Shown here one piece after another: positions 38,301-52,392 of a stretch of DNA of 64,000 nt. Numbering within the stretch: position 1 is the stretch's first letter; every line of letters starts with the position of its first letter. Made by a program: the position numbers and the translations under genes. This DNA comes from Limanda limanda (taxonomy: Eukaryota; Chordata; Actinopteri; Pleuronectiformes; Pleuronectidae). The stretch is taken from positions 371,431 through 435,430 of the forward strand of contig NW_026870601.1 in NCBI RefSeq assembly GCF_963576545.1, given 5' to 3'. The notes under the pieces are model-generated. The model was given only the letters and a program-made list of their open reading frames with translations, had not been told where the DNA came from and ran no database searches.

Positions 38301-40481
38301 AGTACCATCCTTGAGCTTCTCCGACTTTCGGAAGGGTTAGGGTTAGGGTTAGGGATGAAAGCACATAGGAGAAAGAGATATTCTTGAATAACTTTTTTTG
38401 TGAAGGTCGGAGAGACTTGCAAGTAGGCTCTACCCCCACTAAATGGGGTAGCGCGCATCGATCGGTACCATCCTTGAGCTTCTCCGACTTTCGGAAGGGT
38501 TAGGGTTAGGGTTAGGGATGAAAGCACATAGGAGAAAGAGATATTCTTGAATAACTTTTTTTGTGAAGGTCGGAGAGACTTGCAAATAGGCTCTACCCCC
38601 ACTAAATGGGGTAGCGCGCATCGATCGGTACCATCCTTGAGCTTCTCCGACTTTCGGAAGGGTTAGGGTTAGGGTTAGGGATGAAAGCACATAGGAGAAA
38701 GAGATATTCTTGAATAACTTTTTTTGTGAAGGTCGGAGAGACTTGCAAGTAGGCTCTACCCCCACTAAATGGGGTAGCGCGCATCGATCGGTACCATCCT
38801 TGAGCTTCTCCGACTTTCGGAAGGGTTAGGGTTAGGGTTAGGGATGAAAGCACATAGGAGAAAGAGATATTCTTGAATAACTTTTTTTGTGAAGGTCGGA
38901 GAGACTTGGAAAGTGGTTGCATCTGGACTAATTTGGGTCCTGCGGATCGATTGGTACCATCCCCGAGCTTGTACGACCTTCGGAAGAGGTCGACCGACGA
39001 AATTCCCCCAAATCTGAGGAGATATTCTTGAATAACTTTTTTTGTGAAGGTCGGAGAGACTTGCAAGTAGGCTCTACCCCCACTAAATGGGGTTGCGCGC
39101 ATCGATCAGTACCATCCTTGAGCTTCTCCGACTTTCGGAAGGGTTAGGGTTAGGGTTAGGGATGAAAGCACATAGGAGAAAGAGATATTCTTGAATAACT
39201 TTTTTTGTGAAGGTCGGAGAGACTTGCAAGTAGGCTCTACCCCCACTAAATGGGGTAGCGCGCATCGATCGGTACCATCCTTGAGCTTCTCCGACTTTCG
39301 GAAGGGTTAGGGTTAGGGTTAGGGATGAAAGCACATAGGAGAAAGAGATATTCTTGAATAACTTTTTTTGTGAAGGTCGGAGAGACTTGCAAGTAGGCTC
39401 TACCCCCACTAAATGGGGTAGCGCGCATCGATCGGTACCATCCTTGAGCTTCTCCGACTTTCGGAAGGGTTAGGGTTAGGGTTAGGGATGAAAGCACATA
39501 GGAGAAAGAGATATTCTTGAATAACTTTTTTTGTGAAGGTCGGAGAGACTTGCAAGTAGGCTCTACCCCCACTAAATGGGGTAGCGCGCATCGATCGGTA
39601 CCATCCTTGAGCTTCTCCGACTTTCGGAAGGGTTAGGGTTAGGGTTAGGGATGAAAGCACATAGGAGAAAGAGATATTCTTGAATAACTTTTTTTGTGAA
39701 GGTCGGAGAGACTTGCAAGTAGGCTCTACCCCCACTAAATGGGGTAGCGCGCATCGATCGGTACCATCCTTGAGCTTCTCCGACTTTCGGAAGGGTTAGG
39801 GTTAGGGTTAGGGATGAAAGCACATAGGAGAAAGAGATATTCTTGAATAACTTTTTTTGTGAAGGTCGGAGAGACTTGCAAGTAGGCTCTACCCCCACTA
39901 AATGGGGTAGCGCGCATCGATCGGTACCATCCTTGAGCTTCTCCGACTTTCGGAAGGGTTAGGGTTAGGGTTAGGGATGAAAGCACATAGGAGAAAGAGA
40001 TATTCTTGAATAACTTTTTTTGTGAAGGTCGGAGAGACTTGCAAGTAGGCTCTACCCCCACTAAATGGGGTAGCGCGCATCGATCGGTACCATCCTTGAG
40101 CTTCTCCGACTTTCGGAAGGGTTAGGGTTAGGGATGAAAGCACATAGGAGAAAGAGATATTCTTGAATAACTTTTTTTGTGAAGGTCGGAGAGACTTGCA
40201 AGTAGGCTCTACCCCCACTAAATGGGGTAGCGCGCATCGATCGGTACCATCCTTGAGCTTCTCCGACTTTCGGAAGGGTTAGGGTTAGGGTTAGGGATGA
40301 AAGCACATAGGAGAAAGAGATATTCTTGAATAACTTTTTTTGTGAAGGTCGGAGAGACTTGCAAGTAGGCTCTACCCCCACTAAATGGGGTAGCGCGCAT
40401 CGATCGGTACCATCCTTGAGCTTCTCCGACTTTCGGAAGGGTTAGGGTTAGGGTTAGGGATGAAAGCACATAGGAGAAAGA
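35328..40481 (+). repeat. 5,154-bp block, copy 2
   Basis: Counterpart of 18244-23397. Private changes in this copy include CTTATGGAAG near 36402 and GGATGGGTTA near 37531. Confidence 0.85.
37260..38213 (+). repeat. 954-bp cassette B-A-B-A-A-B, copy 4
   Basis: Same order and the same CTACTCCCAC and GGTTTCATC markers as the other three copies; the first B lacks GATATACTTG. Confidence 0.85.
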
Positions 40482-43400
40482 GATATTCTTGAATAACTTT
40501 TTTTGTGAAGGTCGGAGAGACTTGGAAAGTGGTTGCATCTGGACTAATTTGGGTCCTGCGGATCGATTGGTACCATCCCCGAGCTTGTACGACCTTCGGA
40601 AGAGGTCGACCGACGAAATTCCCCCAAATCTGAGGAGATATTCTTGAATAACTTTTTTTGTGAAGGTCGGAGAGACTTGCAAGTAGGCTCTACCCCCACT
40701 AAATGGGGTTGCGCGCATCGATCAGTACCATCCTTGAGCTTCTCCGACTTTCGGAAGGGTTAGGGTTAGGGTTAGGGATGAAAGCACATAGGAGAAAGAG
40801 ATATTCTTGAATAACTTTTTTTGTGAAGGTCGGAGAGACTTGCAAGTAGGCTCTACCCCCACTAAATGGGGTAGCGCGCATCGATCGGTACCATCCTTGA
40901 GCTTCTCCGACTTTCGGAAGGGTTAGGGTTAGGGTTAGGGATGAAAGCACATAGGAGAAAGAGATATTCTTGAATAACTTTTTTTGTGAAGGTCGGAGAG
41001 ACTTGCAAATAGGCTCTACCCCCACTAAATGGGGTAGCGCGCATCGATCGGTACCATCCTTGAGCTTCTCCGACTTTCGGAAGGGTTAGGGTTAGGGTTA
41101 GGGATGAAAGCACATAGGAGAAAGAGATATTCTTGAATAACTTTTTTTGTGAAGGTCGGAGAGACTTGCAAGTAGGCTCTACCCCCACTAAATGGGGTAG
41201 CGCACATCGATCGGTACCATCCTTGAGCTTCTCCGACTTTCGGAAGGGTTAGGGTTAGGGTTAGGGATGAAAGCACATAGGAGAAAGAGATATTCTTGAA
41301 TAACTTTTTTTGTGAAGGTCGGAGAGACTTGGAAAGTGGTTGCATCTGGACTAATTTGGGTCCTGCGGATCGATTGGTACCATCCCCGAGCTTGTACGAC
41401 CTTCGGAAGAGGTCGACCGACGAAATTCCCCCAAATCTGAGGAGATATTCTTGAATAACTTTTTTTGTGAAGGTCGGAGAGACTTGCAAGTAGGCTCTAC
41501 CCCCACTAAATGGGGTTGCGCGCATCGATCAGTACCATCCTTGAGCTTCTCCGACTTTCGGAAGGGTTAGGGTTAGGGTTAGGGATGAAAGCACATAGGA
41601 GAAAGAGATATTCTTGAATAACTTTTTTTGTGAAGGTCGGAGAGACTTGCAAGTAGGCTCTACCCCCACTAAATGGGGTAGCGCGCATCGATCGGTACCA
41701 TCCTTGAGCTTCTCCGACTTTCGGAAGGGTTAGGGTTAGGGTTAGGGATGAAAGCACATAGGAGAAAGAGATATTCTTGAATAACTTTTTTTGTGAAGGT
41801 CGGAGAGACTTGCAAGTAGGCTCTACCCCCACTAAATGGGGTAGCGCGCATCGATCGGTACCATCCTTGAGCTTCTCCGACTTTCGGAAGGGTTAGGGTT
41901 AGGGTTAGGGATGAAAGCACATAGGAGAAAGAGATATTCTTGAATAACTTTTTTTGTGAAGGTCGGAGAGACTTGCAAGTAGGCTCTACCCCCACTAAAT
42001 GGGGTAGCACGCATCGATCGGTACCATCCTTGAGCTTCTCCGACTTTCGGAAGGGTTAGGGTTAGGGTTAGGGATGAAAGCACATAGGAGAAAGAGATAT
42101 TCTTGAATAACTTTTTTTGTGAAGGTCGGAGAGACTTGCAAGTAGGCTCTACCCCCACTAAATGGGGTAGCGCGCATCGATCGGTACCATCCTTGAGCTT
42201 CTCCGACTTTCGGAAGGGTTAGGGTTAGGGTTAGGGATGAAAGCACATAGGAGAAAGAGATATTCTTGAATAACTTTTTTTGTGAAGGTCGGAGAGACTT
42301 GCAAGTAGGCTCTACCCCCACTAAATGGGGTAGCGCGCATCGATCGGTACCATCCTTGAGCTTCTCCGACTTTCGGAAGGGTTAGGGTTAGGGTTAGGGA
42401 TGAAAGCACATAGGAGAAAGAGATATTCTTGAATAACTTTTTTTGTGAAGGTCGGAGAGACTTGCAAGTAGGCTCTACCCCCACTAAATGGGGTAGCGCG
42501 CATCGATCGGTACCATCCTTGAGCTTCTCCGACTTTCGGAAGGGTTAGGGTTAGGGTTAGGGATGAAAGCACATAGGAGAAAGAGATATTCTTGAATAAC
42601 TTTTTTTGTGAAGGTCGGAGAGACTTGCAAGTAGGCTCTACCCCCACTAAATGGGGTAGCGCGCATCGATCGGTACCATCCTTGAGCTTCTCCGACTTTC
42701 GGAAGGGTTAGGGTTAGGGTTAGGGATGAAAGCACATAGGAGAAAGAGATATTCTTGAATAACTTTTTTTGTGAAGGTCGGAGAGACTTGCAAGTAGGCT
42801 CTACCCCCACTAAATGGGGTAGCGCGCATCGATCGGTACCATCCTTGAGCTTCTCCGACTTTCGGAAGGGTTAGGGTTAGGGTTAGGGATGAAAGCACAT
42901 AGGAGAAAGAGATATTCTTGAATAACTTTTTTTGTGAAGGTCGGAGAGACTTGCAAGTAGGCTCTACCCCCACTAAATGGGGTAGCGCGCATCGATCGGT
43001 ACCATCCTTGAGCTTCTCCGACTTTCGGAAGGGTTAGGGTTAGGGTTAGGGATGAAAGCACATAGGAGAAAGAGATATTCTTGAATAACTTTTTTTGTGA
43101 AGGTCGGAGAGACTTGGAAAGTGGTTGCATCTGGACTAATTTGGGTCCTGCAGATCGATTGGTACCATCCCCGAGCTTGTACGACCTTCGGAAGAGGTCG
43201 ACCGACGAAATTCCCCCAAATCTGAGGAGATATTCTTGAATAACTTTTTTTGTGAAGGTCGGAGAGACTTGCAAGTAGGCTCTACCCCCACTAAATGGGG
43301 TTGCGCGCATCGATCAGTACCATCATTGAGCTTCTCCGACTTTTGGAAGGGTTAGGGTTAGGGTTAGGGATGAAAGCACATAGGAGAAAGAGATATTCTT

Positions 43401-46400
43401 GAATAACTTTTTTTGTGAAGGTCGGAGAGACTTGCAAGTAGGCTCTACCCCCACTAAATGGGGTAGCGCGCATCGATCGGTACCATCCTTGAGCTTCTCC
43501 GACTTTCGGAAGGGTTAGGGTTAGGGTTAGGGATGAAAGCACATAGGAGAAAGAGATATTCTTGAATAACTTTTTTTGTGAAGGTCGGAGAGACTTGCAA
43601 GTAGGCTCTACCCCCACTAAATGGGGTAGCGCGCATCGATCGGTACCATCCTTGAGCTTCTCCGACTTTCGGAAGGGTTAGGGTTAGGGTTAGGGATGAA
43701 AGCACATAGGAGAAAGAGATATTCTTGAATAACTTTTTTTGTGAAGGTCGGAAAGACTTGCAAGTAGGCTCTACCCCCACTAAATGGGGTAGCGCGCATC
43801 GATCGGTACCATCCTTGAGCTTCTCCGACTTTCGGAAGGGTTAGGGTTAGGGTTAGGGATGAAAGCACATAGGAGAAAGAGATATTCTTGAATAACTTTT
43901 TTTGTGAAGGTCGGAGAGACTTGGAAAGTGGTTGCATCTGGACTAATGTGGGTCCTGCGGATCGATTGGTACCATCCCCGAGCTTGTACGACCTTCGGAA
44001 GAGGTCGACCGACGAAATTCCCCCAAATCTGAGGAGATATTCTTGAATAACTTTTTTTGTGAAGGTCGGAGAGACTTGCAAGTAGGCTCTACCCCCACTA
44101 AATGGGGTAGCGCGCATCGATCGGTACCATCCTTGAGCTTCTCCGACTTTCGGAAGGGTTAGGGTTAGGGTTAGGGATGAAAGCACATAGGAGAAAGAGA
44201 TATTCTTGAATAACTTTTTTTGTGAAGGTCGGAGAGACTTGGAAAGTGGTTGCATCTGGACTAATTTGGGTCCTGCAGATCGATTGGTACCATCCCCGAG
44301 CTTGTACGACCTTCGGAAGAGGTCGACCGACGAAATTCCCCCAAATCTGAGGAGATATTCTTGAATAACCTTTTTTGTGAAGGTCGGAGAGACTTGCAAG
44401 TAGGCTCTACCCCCACTAAATGGGGTTGCGCGCATCGATCGGTACCATCCTTGAGCTTCTCCGACTTTCGGAAGGGTTAGGGTTAGGGTTAGGGATGAAA
44501 GCACATAGGAGAAAGAGATATTCTTGAATAACTTTTTTTGTGAAGGTCGGAGAGACTTGCAAGTAGGCTCTACCCCCACTAAATGGGGTAGCGCGCATCG
44601 ATCGGTACCATCCTTGAGCTTCTCCGACTTTCGGAAGGGTTAGGGTTAGGGTTAGGGATGAAAGCACATAGGAGAAAGAGATATTCTTGAATAACTTTTT
44701 TTGTGAAGGTCGGAGAGACTTGGAAAGTGGTTGCATCTGGACTAATTTGGGTCCTGCGGATCGATTGGTACCATCCCCGAGCTTGTACGACCTTTGGAAG
44801 AGGTCGACCGACGAAATTCCCCCAAATCTGAGGAGATATTCTTGAATAACTTTTTTTGTGAAGGTCGGAGAGACTTGCAAGTAGGCTCTACCCCCACTAA
44901 ATGGGGTTGCGCGCATCGATCAGTACCATCCTTGAGCTTCTCCGACTTTCGGAAGGGTTAGGGTTAGGGTTAGGGATGAAAGCACATAGGAGAAAGAGAT
45001 ATTCTTGAATAACTTTTTTTGTGAAGGTCGGAGAGACTTGCAAATAGGCTCTACCCCCACTAAATGGGGTAGCGCGCATCGATCGGTACCATCCTTGAGC
45101 TTCTCCGACTTTCGGAAGGGTTAGGGTTAGGGTTAGGGATGAAAGCACATAGGAGAAAGAGATATTCTTGAATAACTTTTTTTGTGAAGGTCGGAGAGAC
45201 TTGCAAGTAGGCTCTACCCCCACTAAATGGGGTAGCGCGCATCGATCGGTACCATCCTTGAGCTTCTCCGACTTTCGGAAGGGTTAGGGTTAGGGTTAGG
45301 GATGAAAGCACATAGGAGAAAGAGATATTCTTGAATAACTTTTTTTGTGAAGGTCGGAGAGACTTGGAAAGTGGTTGCATCTGGACTAATTTGGGTCCTG
45401 CGGATCGATTGGTACCATCCCCGAGCTTGTACGACCTTCGGAAGAGGTCGACCGACGAAATTCCCCCAAATCTGAGGAGATATTCTTGAATAACTTTTTT
45501 TGTGAAGGTCGGAGAGACTTGCAAGTAGGCTCTACCCCCACTAAATGGGGTTGCGCGCATCGATCAGTACCATCCTTGAGCTTCTCCGACTTTCGGAAGG
45601 GTTAGGGTTAGGGTTAGGGATGAAAGCACATAGGAGAAAGAGATATTCTTGAATAACTTTTTTTGTGAAGGTCGGAGAGACTTGCAAGTAGGCTCTACCC
45701 CCACTAAATGGGGTAGCGCGCATCGATCGGTACCATCCTTGAGCTTCTCCGACTTTCGGAAGGGTTAGGGTTAGGGTTAGGGATGAAAGCACATAGGAGA
45801 AAGAGATATTCTTGAATAACTTTTTTTGTGAAGGTCGGAGAGACTTGGAAAGTGGTTGCATCTGGACTAATTTGGGTCCTGCAGATCGATTGGTACCATC
45901 CCCGAGCTTGTACGACCTTCGGAAGAGGTCGACCGACGAAATTCCCCCAAATCTGAGGAGATATTCTTGAATAACTTTTTTTGTGAAGGTCGGAGAGACT
46001 TGCAAGTAGGCTCTACCCCCACTAAATGGGGTAACGCGCATCGATCAGTACCATCCTTGAGCTTCTCCGACTTTCGGAAGGGTTAGGGTTAGGGTTAGGG
46101 ATGAAAGCACATAGGAGAAAGAGATATTCTTGAATAACTTTTTTTGTGAAGGTCGGAGAGACTTGGAAAGTGGTTGCATCTGGACTAATTTGGGTCCTGC
46201 GGATCGATTGGTACCATCCCCGAGCTTGTACGACCTTCGAAAGAGGTCGACCGACGAAATTCCCCCAAATCTGAGGAGATATTCTTGAATAACTTTTTTT
46301 TTGAAGGTCGGAGAGACTTGCAAGTAGGCTCTACCCCCACTAAATGGGGTTGCGCGCATCGATCAGTACCATCCTTGAGCTTCTCCGACTTTCGGAAGGG

Positions 46401-48698
46401 TTAGGGTTAGGGTTAGGGATGAAAGCACATAGGAGAAAGAGATATTCTTGAATAACTTTTTTTGTGAAGGTCGGAGAGACTTGCAAGTAGGCTCTACCCC
46501 CACTAAATGGGGTAGCGCGCATCGATCGGTACCATCCTTGAGCTTCTCCGACTTTCGGAAGGGTTAGGGTTAGGGTTAGGGATGAAAGCACATAGGAGAA
46601 AGAGATATTCTTGAATAACTTTTTTTGTGAAGGTCGGAGAGACTTGCAAGTAGGCTCTACCCCCACTAAATGGGGTAGCGCGCATCGATCGGTACCATCC
46701 TTGAGCTTCTCCGACTTTCGGAAGGGTTAGGGTTAGGGTTAGGGATGAAAGCACATAGGAGAAAGAGATATTCTTGAATAACTTTTTTTGTGAAGGTCGG
46801 AGAGACTTGCAAGTAGGCTCTACCCCCACTAAATGGGGTAGCGCGCATCGATCGGTACCATTCTTGAGCTTCTCCGACTTTCGGAAGGGTTAGGGTTAGG
46901 GTTAGGGATGAAAGCACATAGGAGAAAGAGATATTCTTGAATAACTTTTTTTGTGAAGGTCGGAGAGACTTAGAAAGTGGTTGCATCTGGACTAATTTGG
47001 GTCCTGCGGATCGATTGGTACCATCCCCGAGCTTGTACGACCTTCGGAAGAGGTCGACCGACGAAATTCCCCCAAATCTGAGGAGATATTCTTGAATAAC
47101 TTTTTTTGTGAAGGTCGTAGAGACTTGCAAGTAGGCTCTACCCCCACTAAATGGGGTAGCGCGCATCGATCGGTACCATCCTTGAGCTTCTCCGACTTTC
47201 GGAAGGGTTAGGGTTAGGGTTAGGGATGAAAGCACATAGGAGAAAGAGATATTCTTGAATAACTTTTTTTGTGAAGGTCGGAGAGACTTGCAAGTAGGCT
47301 CTACCCCCACTAAATGGGGTAGCGCGCATCGATCGGTACCATCCTTGAGCTTCTCCGACTTTCGGAAGGGTTAGGGTTAGGGTTAGGGATGAAAGCACAT
47401 AGGAGAAAGAGATATTCTTGAATAACTTTTTTTGTGAAGGTCGGAGAGACTTGGAAAGTGGTTGCATCTGGACTAATTTGGGTCCTGCGGATCGATTGGT
47501 ACCATCCCCGAGCTTGTACGACCTTCGGAAGAGGTCGACCGACGAAATTCCCCCAAATCTGAGGAGATATTCTTGAATAACTTTTTTTGTGAAGGTCGGA
47601 GAGACTTGCAAGTAGGCTCTACCCCCACTAAATGGGGTTGCGCACATCGATCAGTACCATCCTTGAGCTTCTCCGACTTTCGGAAGGGTTAGGGTTAGGG
47701 TTAGGGATGAAAGCACATAGGAGAAAGAGATATTCTTGAATAACTTTTTTTGTGAAGGTCGGAGAGACTTGCAAGTAGGCTCTACCCCCACTAAATGGGG
47801 TAGCGCGCATCGATCGGTACCATCCTTGAGCTTCTCCGACTTTCGGAAGGGTTAGGGTTAGGGTTAGGGATGAAAGCACATAGGAGAAAGAGATATTCTT
47901 GAATAACTTTTTTTGTGAAGGTCGGAGAGACTTGCAAGTAGGCTCTACCCCCACTAAATGGGGTAGCGCGCATCGATCGGTACCATCCTTGAGCTTCTCC
48001 GACTTTCGGAAGGGTTAGGGTTAGGGTTAGGGATGAAAGCACATAGGAGAAAGAGATATTCTTGAATAACTTTTTTTGTGAAGGTCGGAGAGACTTGCAA
48101 GTAGGCTCTACCCCCACTAAATGGGGTAGCGCGCATCGATCGGTACCATTCTTGAGCTTCTCCGACTTTCGGAAGGGTTAGGGTTAGGGTTAGGGATGAA
48201 AGCACATAGGAGAAAGAGATATTCTTGAATAACTTTTTTTGTGAAGGTCGGAGAGACTTGGAAAGTGGTTGCATCTGGACTAATTTGGGTCCTGCGGATC
48301 GATTGGTACCATCCCCGAGCTTGTACAACCTTCGGAAGAGGTCGACCGACGAAATTCCCCCAAATCTGAGGAGATATTCTTGAATAACTTTTTTTGTGAA
48401 GGTCGGAGAGACTTGCAAGTAGGCTCTACCCCCACTAAATGGGGTTGCGCGCATCGATCGGTACCATCCTTGAGCTTCTCCGACTTTCGGAAGGGTTAGG
48501 GTTAGGGTTAGGGATGAAAGCACATAGGAGAAAGAGATATTCTTGAATAACTTTTTTTGTGAAGGTCGGAGAGACTTGCAAGTAGGCTCTACCCCCACTA
48601 GATGGGGTAGCGCGCATCGATCGGTACCATCCTTGAGCTTCTCCGACTTTCGGAAGGGTTAGGGTTAGGGTTAGGGATGAAAGCACATAGGAGAAAGA
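40482..48698 (+). repeat. Irregular mosaic, segment with longest A run
   Basis: A runs are 4,10,4,1,2,3,2,1,4,2,4,2. The ten-A run (41444-43073) is the longest uninterrupted A stretch in the window. The piece at 43074-43880 matches the left end of the 3.9-kb block at an offset of 39,177 bp and carries the GGAAAGAC marker. From about 45 kb the runs shorten to 1-4 and single private substitutions become more frequent. Confidence 0.85.
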
Positions 48699-51600
48699 GA
48701 TATTCTTGAATAACTTTTTTGGTGAAGGTCGGAGAGACTTGGAAAGTGGTTGCATCTGGACTAATTTGGGTCCTGCAGATCGATTGGTACCATCCCCGAG
48801 CTTGTACGACCTTCGGAAGAGGTCGACCGACGAAATTCCCCCAAAATCTGAGGAGATATTCTTGAATAACTTTTTTTGTGAAGGTCGGAGAGACTTGCAA
48901 GTAGGCTCTACCCCCACTAAATGGGGTTGCGCGCATCGATCAGTACCATCCTTGAGCTTCTCCGACTTTCGGAAGGGTTAGGGTTAGGGTTAGGGATGAA
49001 AGCACATAGGAGAAAGAGATATTCTTGAATAACTTTTTTTGTGAAGGTCGGAGAGACTTGCAAGTAGGCTCTACCCCCACTAAATGGGGTAGCGCGCATC
49101 GATCAGTACCATCCTTGAGCTTCTCCGACTTTCGGAAGGGTTAGGGTTAGGGTTAGGGATGAAAGCACATAGGAGAAAGAGATATTCTTGAATAACTCTT
49201 TTTGTGAAGGTCGGAGAGACTTGCAAGTAGGCTCTACCCCCACTAAATGGGGTAGCGCGCATCGATCGGTACCATCCTTGAGCTTCTCCGACTTTCGGAA
49301 GGGTTAGGGTTAGGGTTAGGGATGAAAGCACATAGGAGAAAGAGATATTCTTGAATAACTTTTTTTGTGAAGGTCGGAGAGACTTGCAAGTAGGCTCTAC
49401 CCCCACTAAATGGGGTAGCGCGCATCGATCGGTACCATCCTTGAGCTTCTCCGACTTTCGGAAGGGTTAGGGTTAGGGTTAGGGATGAAAGCACATAGGA
49501 GAAAGAGATATTCTTGAATAACTTTTTTTGTGAAGGTCGGAGAGACTTGGAAAGTGGTTGCATCTGGACTAATTTGGGTCCTGCGGATCGATTGGTACCA
49601 TCCCCGAGCTTGTACGACCTTCGGAAGAGGTCGACCGACGAAATTCCCCCAAATCTGAGGAGATATTCTTGAATAACTTTTTTTGTGAAGGTCGGAGAGA
49701 CTTGCAAGTAGGCTCTACCCCCACTAAATGGGGTAGCGCGCATCGATCGGTACCATCCTTGAGCTTCTCCGACTTTCGGAAGGGTTAGGGTTAGGGTTAG
49801 GGATGAAAGCACATAGGAGAAAGAGATATTCTTGAATAACTTTTTTTGTGAAGGTCGGAGAGACTTGCAAGTAGGCTCTACCCCCACTAAATGGGGTAGC
49901 GCGCATCGATCGGTACCATCCATGAGCTTCTCCGACTTTCGGAAGGGTTAGGGTTAGGGTTAGGGATGAAAGCACATAGGAGAAAGAGATATTCTTGAAT
50001 AACTTTTTTTGTGAAGGTCGGAGAGACTTGCAAGTAGGCTCTACCCCCACTAAATGGGGTAGCGCGCATCGATCGGTACCATCCTTGAGCTTCTCCGACT
50101 TTCGGAAGGGTTAGGGTTAGGGTTAGGGATGAAAGCACATAGGAGAAAGAGATATTCTTGAATAACTTTTTTTTTGAAGGTCGGAGAGACTTGGAAAGTG
50201 GTTGCATCTGGACTAATTTGGGTCCTGCGGATCGATTGGTACCATCCCCGAGCTTGTACGACCTTCGGAAGAGGTCGACCGACGAAATTCCCCCAAATCT
50301 GAGGAGATATTCTTGAATAACTTTTTTTGTGAAGGTCGGAGAGACTTGCAAGTAGGCTCTACCCCCACTAAATGGGGTAGCGCGCATCGATCGGTACCAT
50401 CCTTGAGCTTCTCCGACTTTCGGAAGGGTTAGGGTTAGGGTTAGGGATGAAAGCACATAGGAGAAAGAGATATTCTTGAATAACTTTTTTTGTGAAGGTC
50501 GGAGAGACTTGCAAGTAGGCTCTACCCCCACTAAATGGGGTAGCGCGCATCGATCGGTACCATCCTTGAGCTTCTCCGACTTTCGGAAGGGTTAGGGTTA
50601 GGGTTAGGGATGAAAGCACATAGGAGAAAGAGATATTCTTGAATAACTTTTTTTGTGAAGGTCGGAGAGACTTGAAAAGTGGTTGCATCTGGACTAATTT
50701 GGGTCCTGCGGATCGATTGGTACCATCCCCGAGCTTGTACGACCTTCGGAAGAGGTCGACCGACGAAATTCCCCCAAATCTGAGGAGATATTCTTGAATA
50801 ACTTTTTTTGTGAAGGTCGGAGAGACTTGCAAGTAGGCTCTACCCCCACTAAATGGGGTAGCGCGCATCGATCGGTACCATCCTTGAGCTTCTCCGACTT
50901 TCGGAAGGGTTAGGGTTAGGGTTAGGGATGAAAGCACATAGGAGAAAGAGATATTCTTGAATAACTTTTTTTGTGAAGGTCGGAGAGACTTGGAAAGTGG
51001 TTGCATCTGGACTAATTTGGGTCCTGCGGATCGATTGGTACCATCCCCGAGCTTGTACGACCTTCGGAAGAGGTCGACCGACGAAATTCCCCCAAATCTG
51101 AGGAGATATTCTTGAATAACTTTTTTTGTGAAGGTCGGAGAGACTTGCAAGTAGGCTCTACCCCCACTAAATGGGGTAGCGCGCATCGATCGGTACCATC
51201 TTTGAGCTTCTCCGACTTTCGGAAGGGTTAGGGTTAGGGTTAGGGATGAAAGCACATAGGAGAAAGAGATATTCTTGAATAACTTTTTTTGTGAAGGTCG
51301 GAGAGACTTGCAAGTAGGCTCTACCCCCACTAAATGGGGTAGCGCGCATCGATCGGTACCATCCTTGAGCTTCTCCGACTTTCGGAAGGGTTAGGGTTAG
51401 GGTTAGGGATGAAAGCACATAGGAGAAAGAGATATTCTTGAATAACTTTTTTTGTGAAGGTCGGAGAGACTTGGAAAGTGGTTGCATCTGGACTAATTTG
51501 GGTCCTGCGGATCGATTGGTACCATCCCCGAGCTTGTACGACCTTCGGAAGAGGTCGACCGACGAAATTCCCCCAAATCTGAGGAGATATTCTTGAATAA

Positions 51601-52392
51601 CTTTTTTTGTGAAGGTCGGAGAGACTTGCAAGTAGGCTCTACCCCCACTAAATGGGGTTGCGCGCATCGATCAGTACCATCCTTGAGCTTCTCCGACTTT
51701 CGGAAGGGTTAGGGTTAGGGTTAGGGATGAAAGCACATAGGAGAAAGAGATATTCTTGAATAACTTTTTTTGTGAAGGTCGGAGAGACTTGCAAGTAGGC
51801 TCTACCCCCACTAAATGGGGTAGCGCGCATCGATCGGTACCATCCTTGAGCTTCTCCGACTTTCGGAAGGGTTAGGGTTAGGGTTAGGGATGAAAGCACA
51901 TAGGAGAAAGAGATATTCTTGAATAACTTTTTTTGTGAAGGTCGGAGAGACTTGGAAAGTGGTTGCATCTGGACTAATTTGGGTCCTGCGGATCGATTGG
52001 TACCATCCCCGAGCTTGTACGACCTTCGGAAGAGGTCGACCGACGAAATTCCCCCAAATCTGAGGAGATATTCTTGAATAACTTTTTTTGTGAAGGTCGG
52101 AGAGACTTGCAAGTAGGCTCTACCCCCACTAAATGGGGTTGCGCGCATCGATCGGTACCATCCTTGAGCTTCTCCGACTTTCGGAAGGGTTAGGGTTAGG
52201 GTTAGGGATGAAAGCACATAGGAGAAAGAGATATTCTTGAATAACTTTTTTTGTGAAGGTCGGAGAGACTTGCAAGTAGGCTCTACCCCCACTAAATGGG
52301 GTAGCGCGCATCGATCGGTACCATCCTTGAGCTTCTCCGACTTTCGGAAGGGTTAGGGTTAGGGTTAGGGATGAAAGCACATAGGAGAAAGA
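48699..52392 (+). repeat. Divergent 3,694-bp precursor of the 2,740-bp repeat
   Basis: It begins with a B of the GCAG type carrying one extra A (CCCCCAAAATC, 156 bp), the diagnostic first monomer of the later higher-order repeat. A runs are 4,3,2,1,2,2,2. It is 954 bp longer than the regular unit, equal to three A and three B. The two A monomers after the first B carry ATCGATCAG as in later copies. Confidence 0.8.

Noticed and set aside
46261..50180. T-run length changes near 46290 and 50168 as indels
   Set aside because: The monomer length is unchanged: G became T in the GTGAAGG context, so these are substitutions, not early signs of the indel-rich zone.
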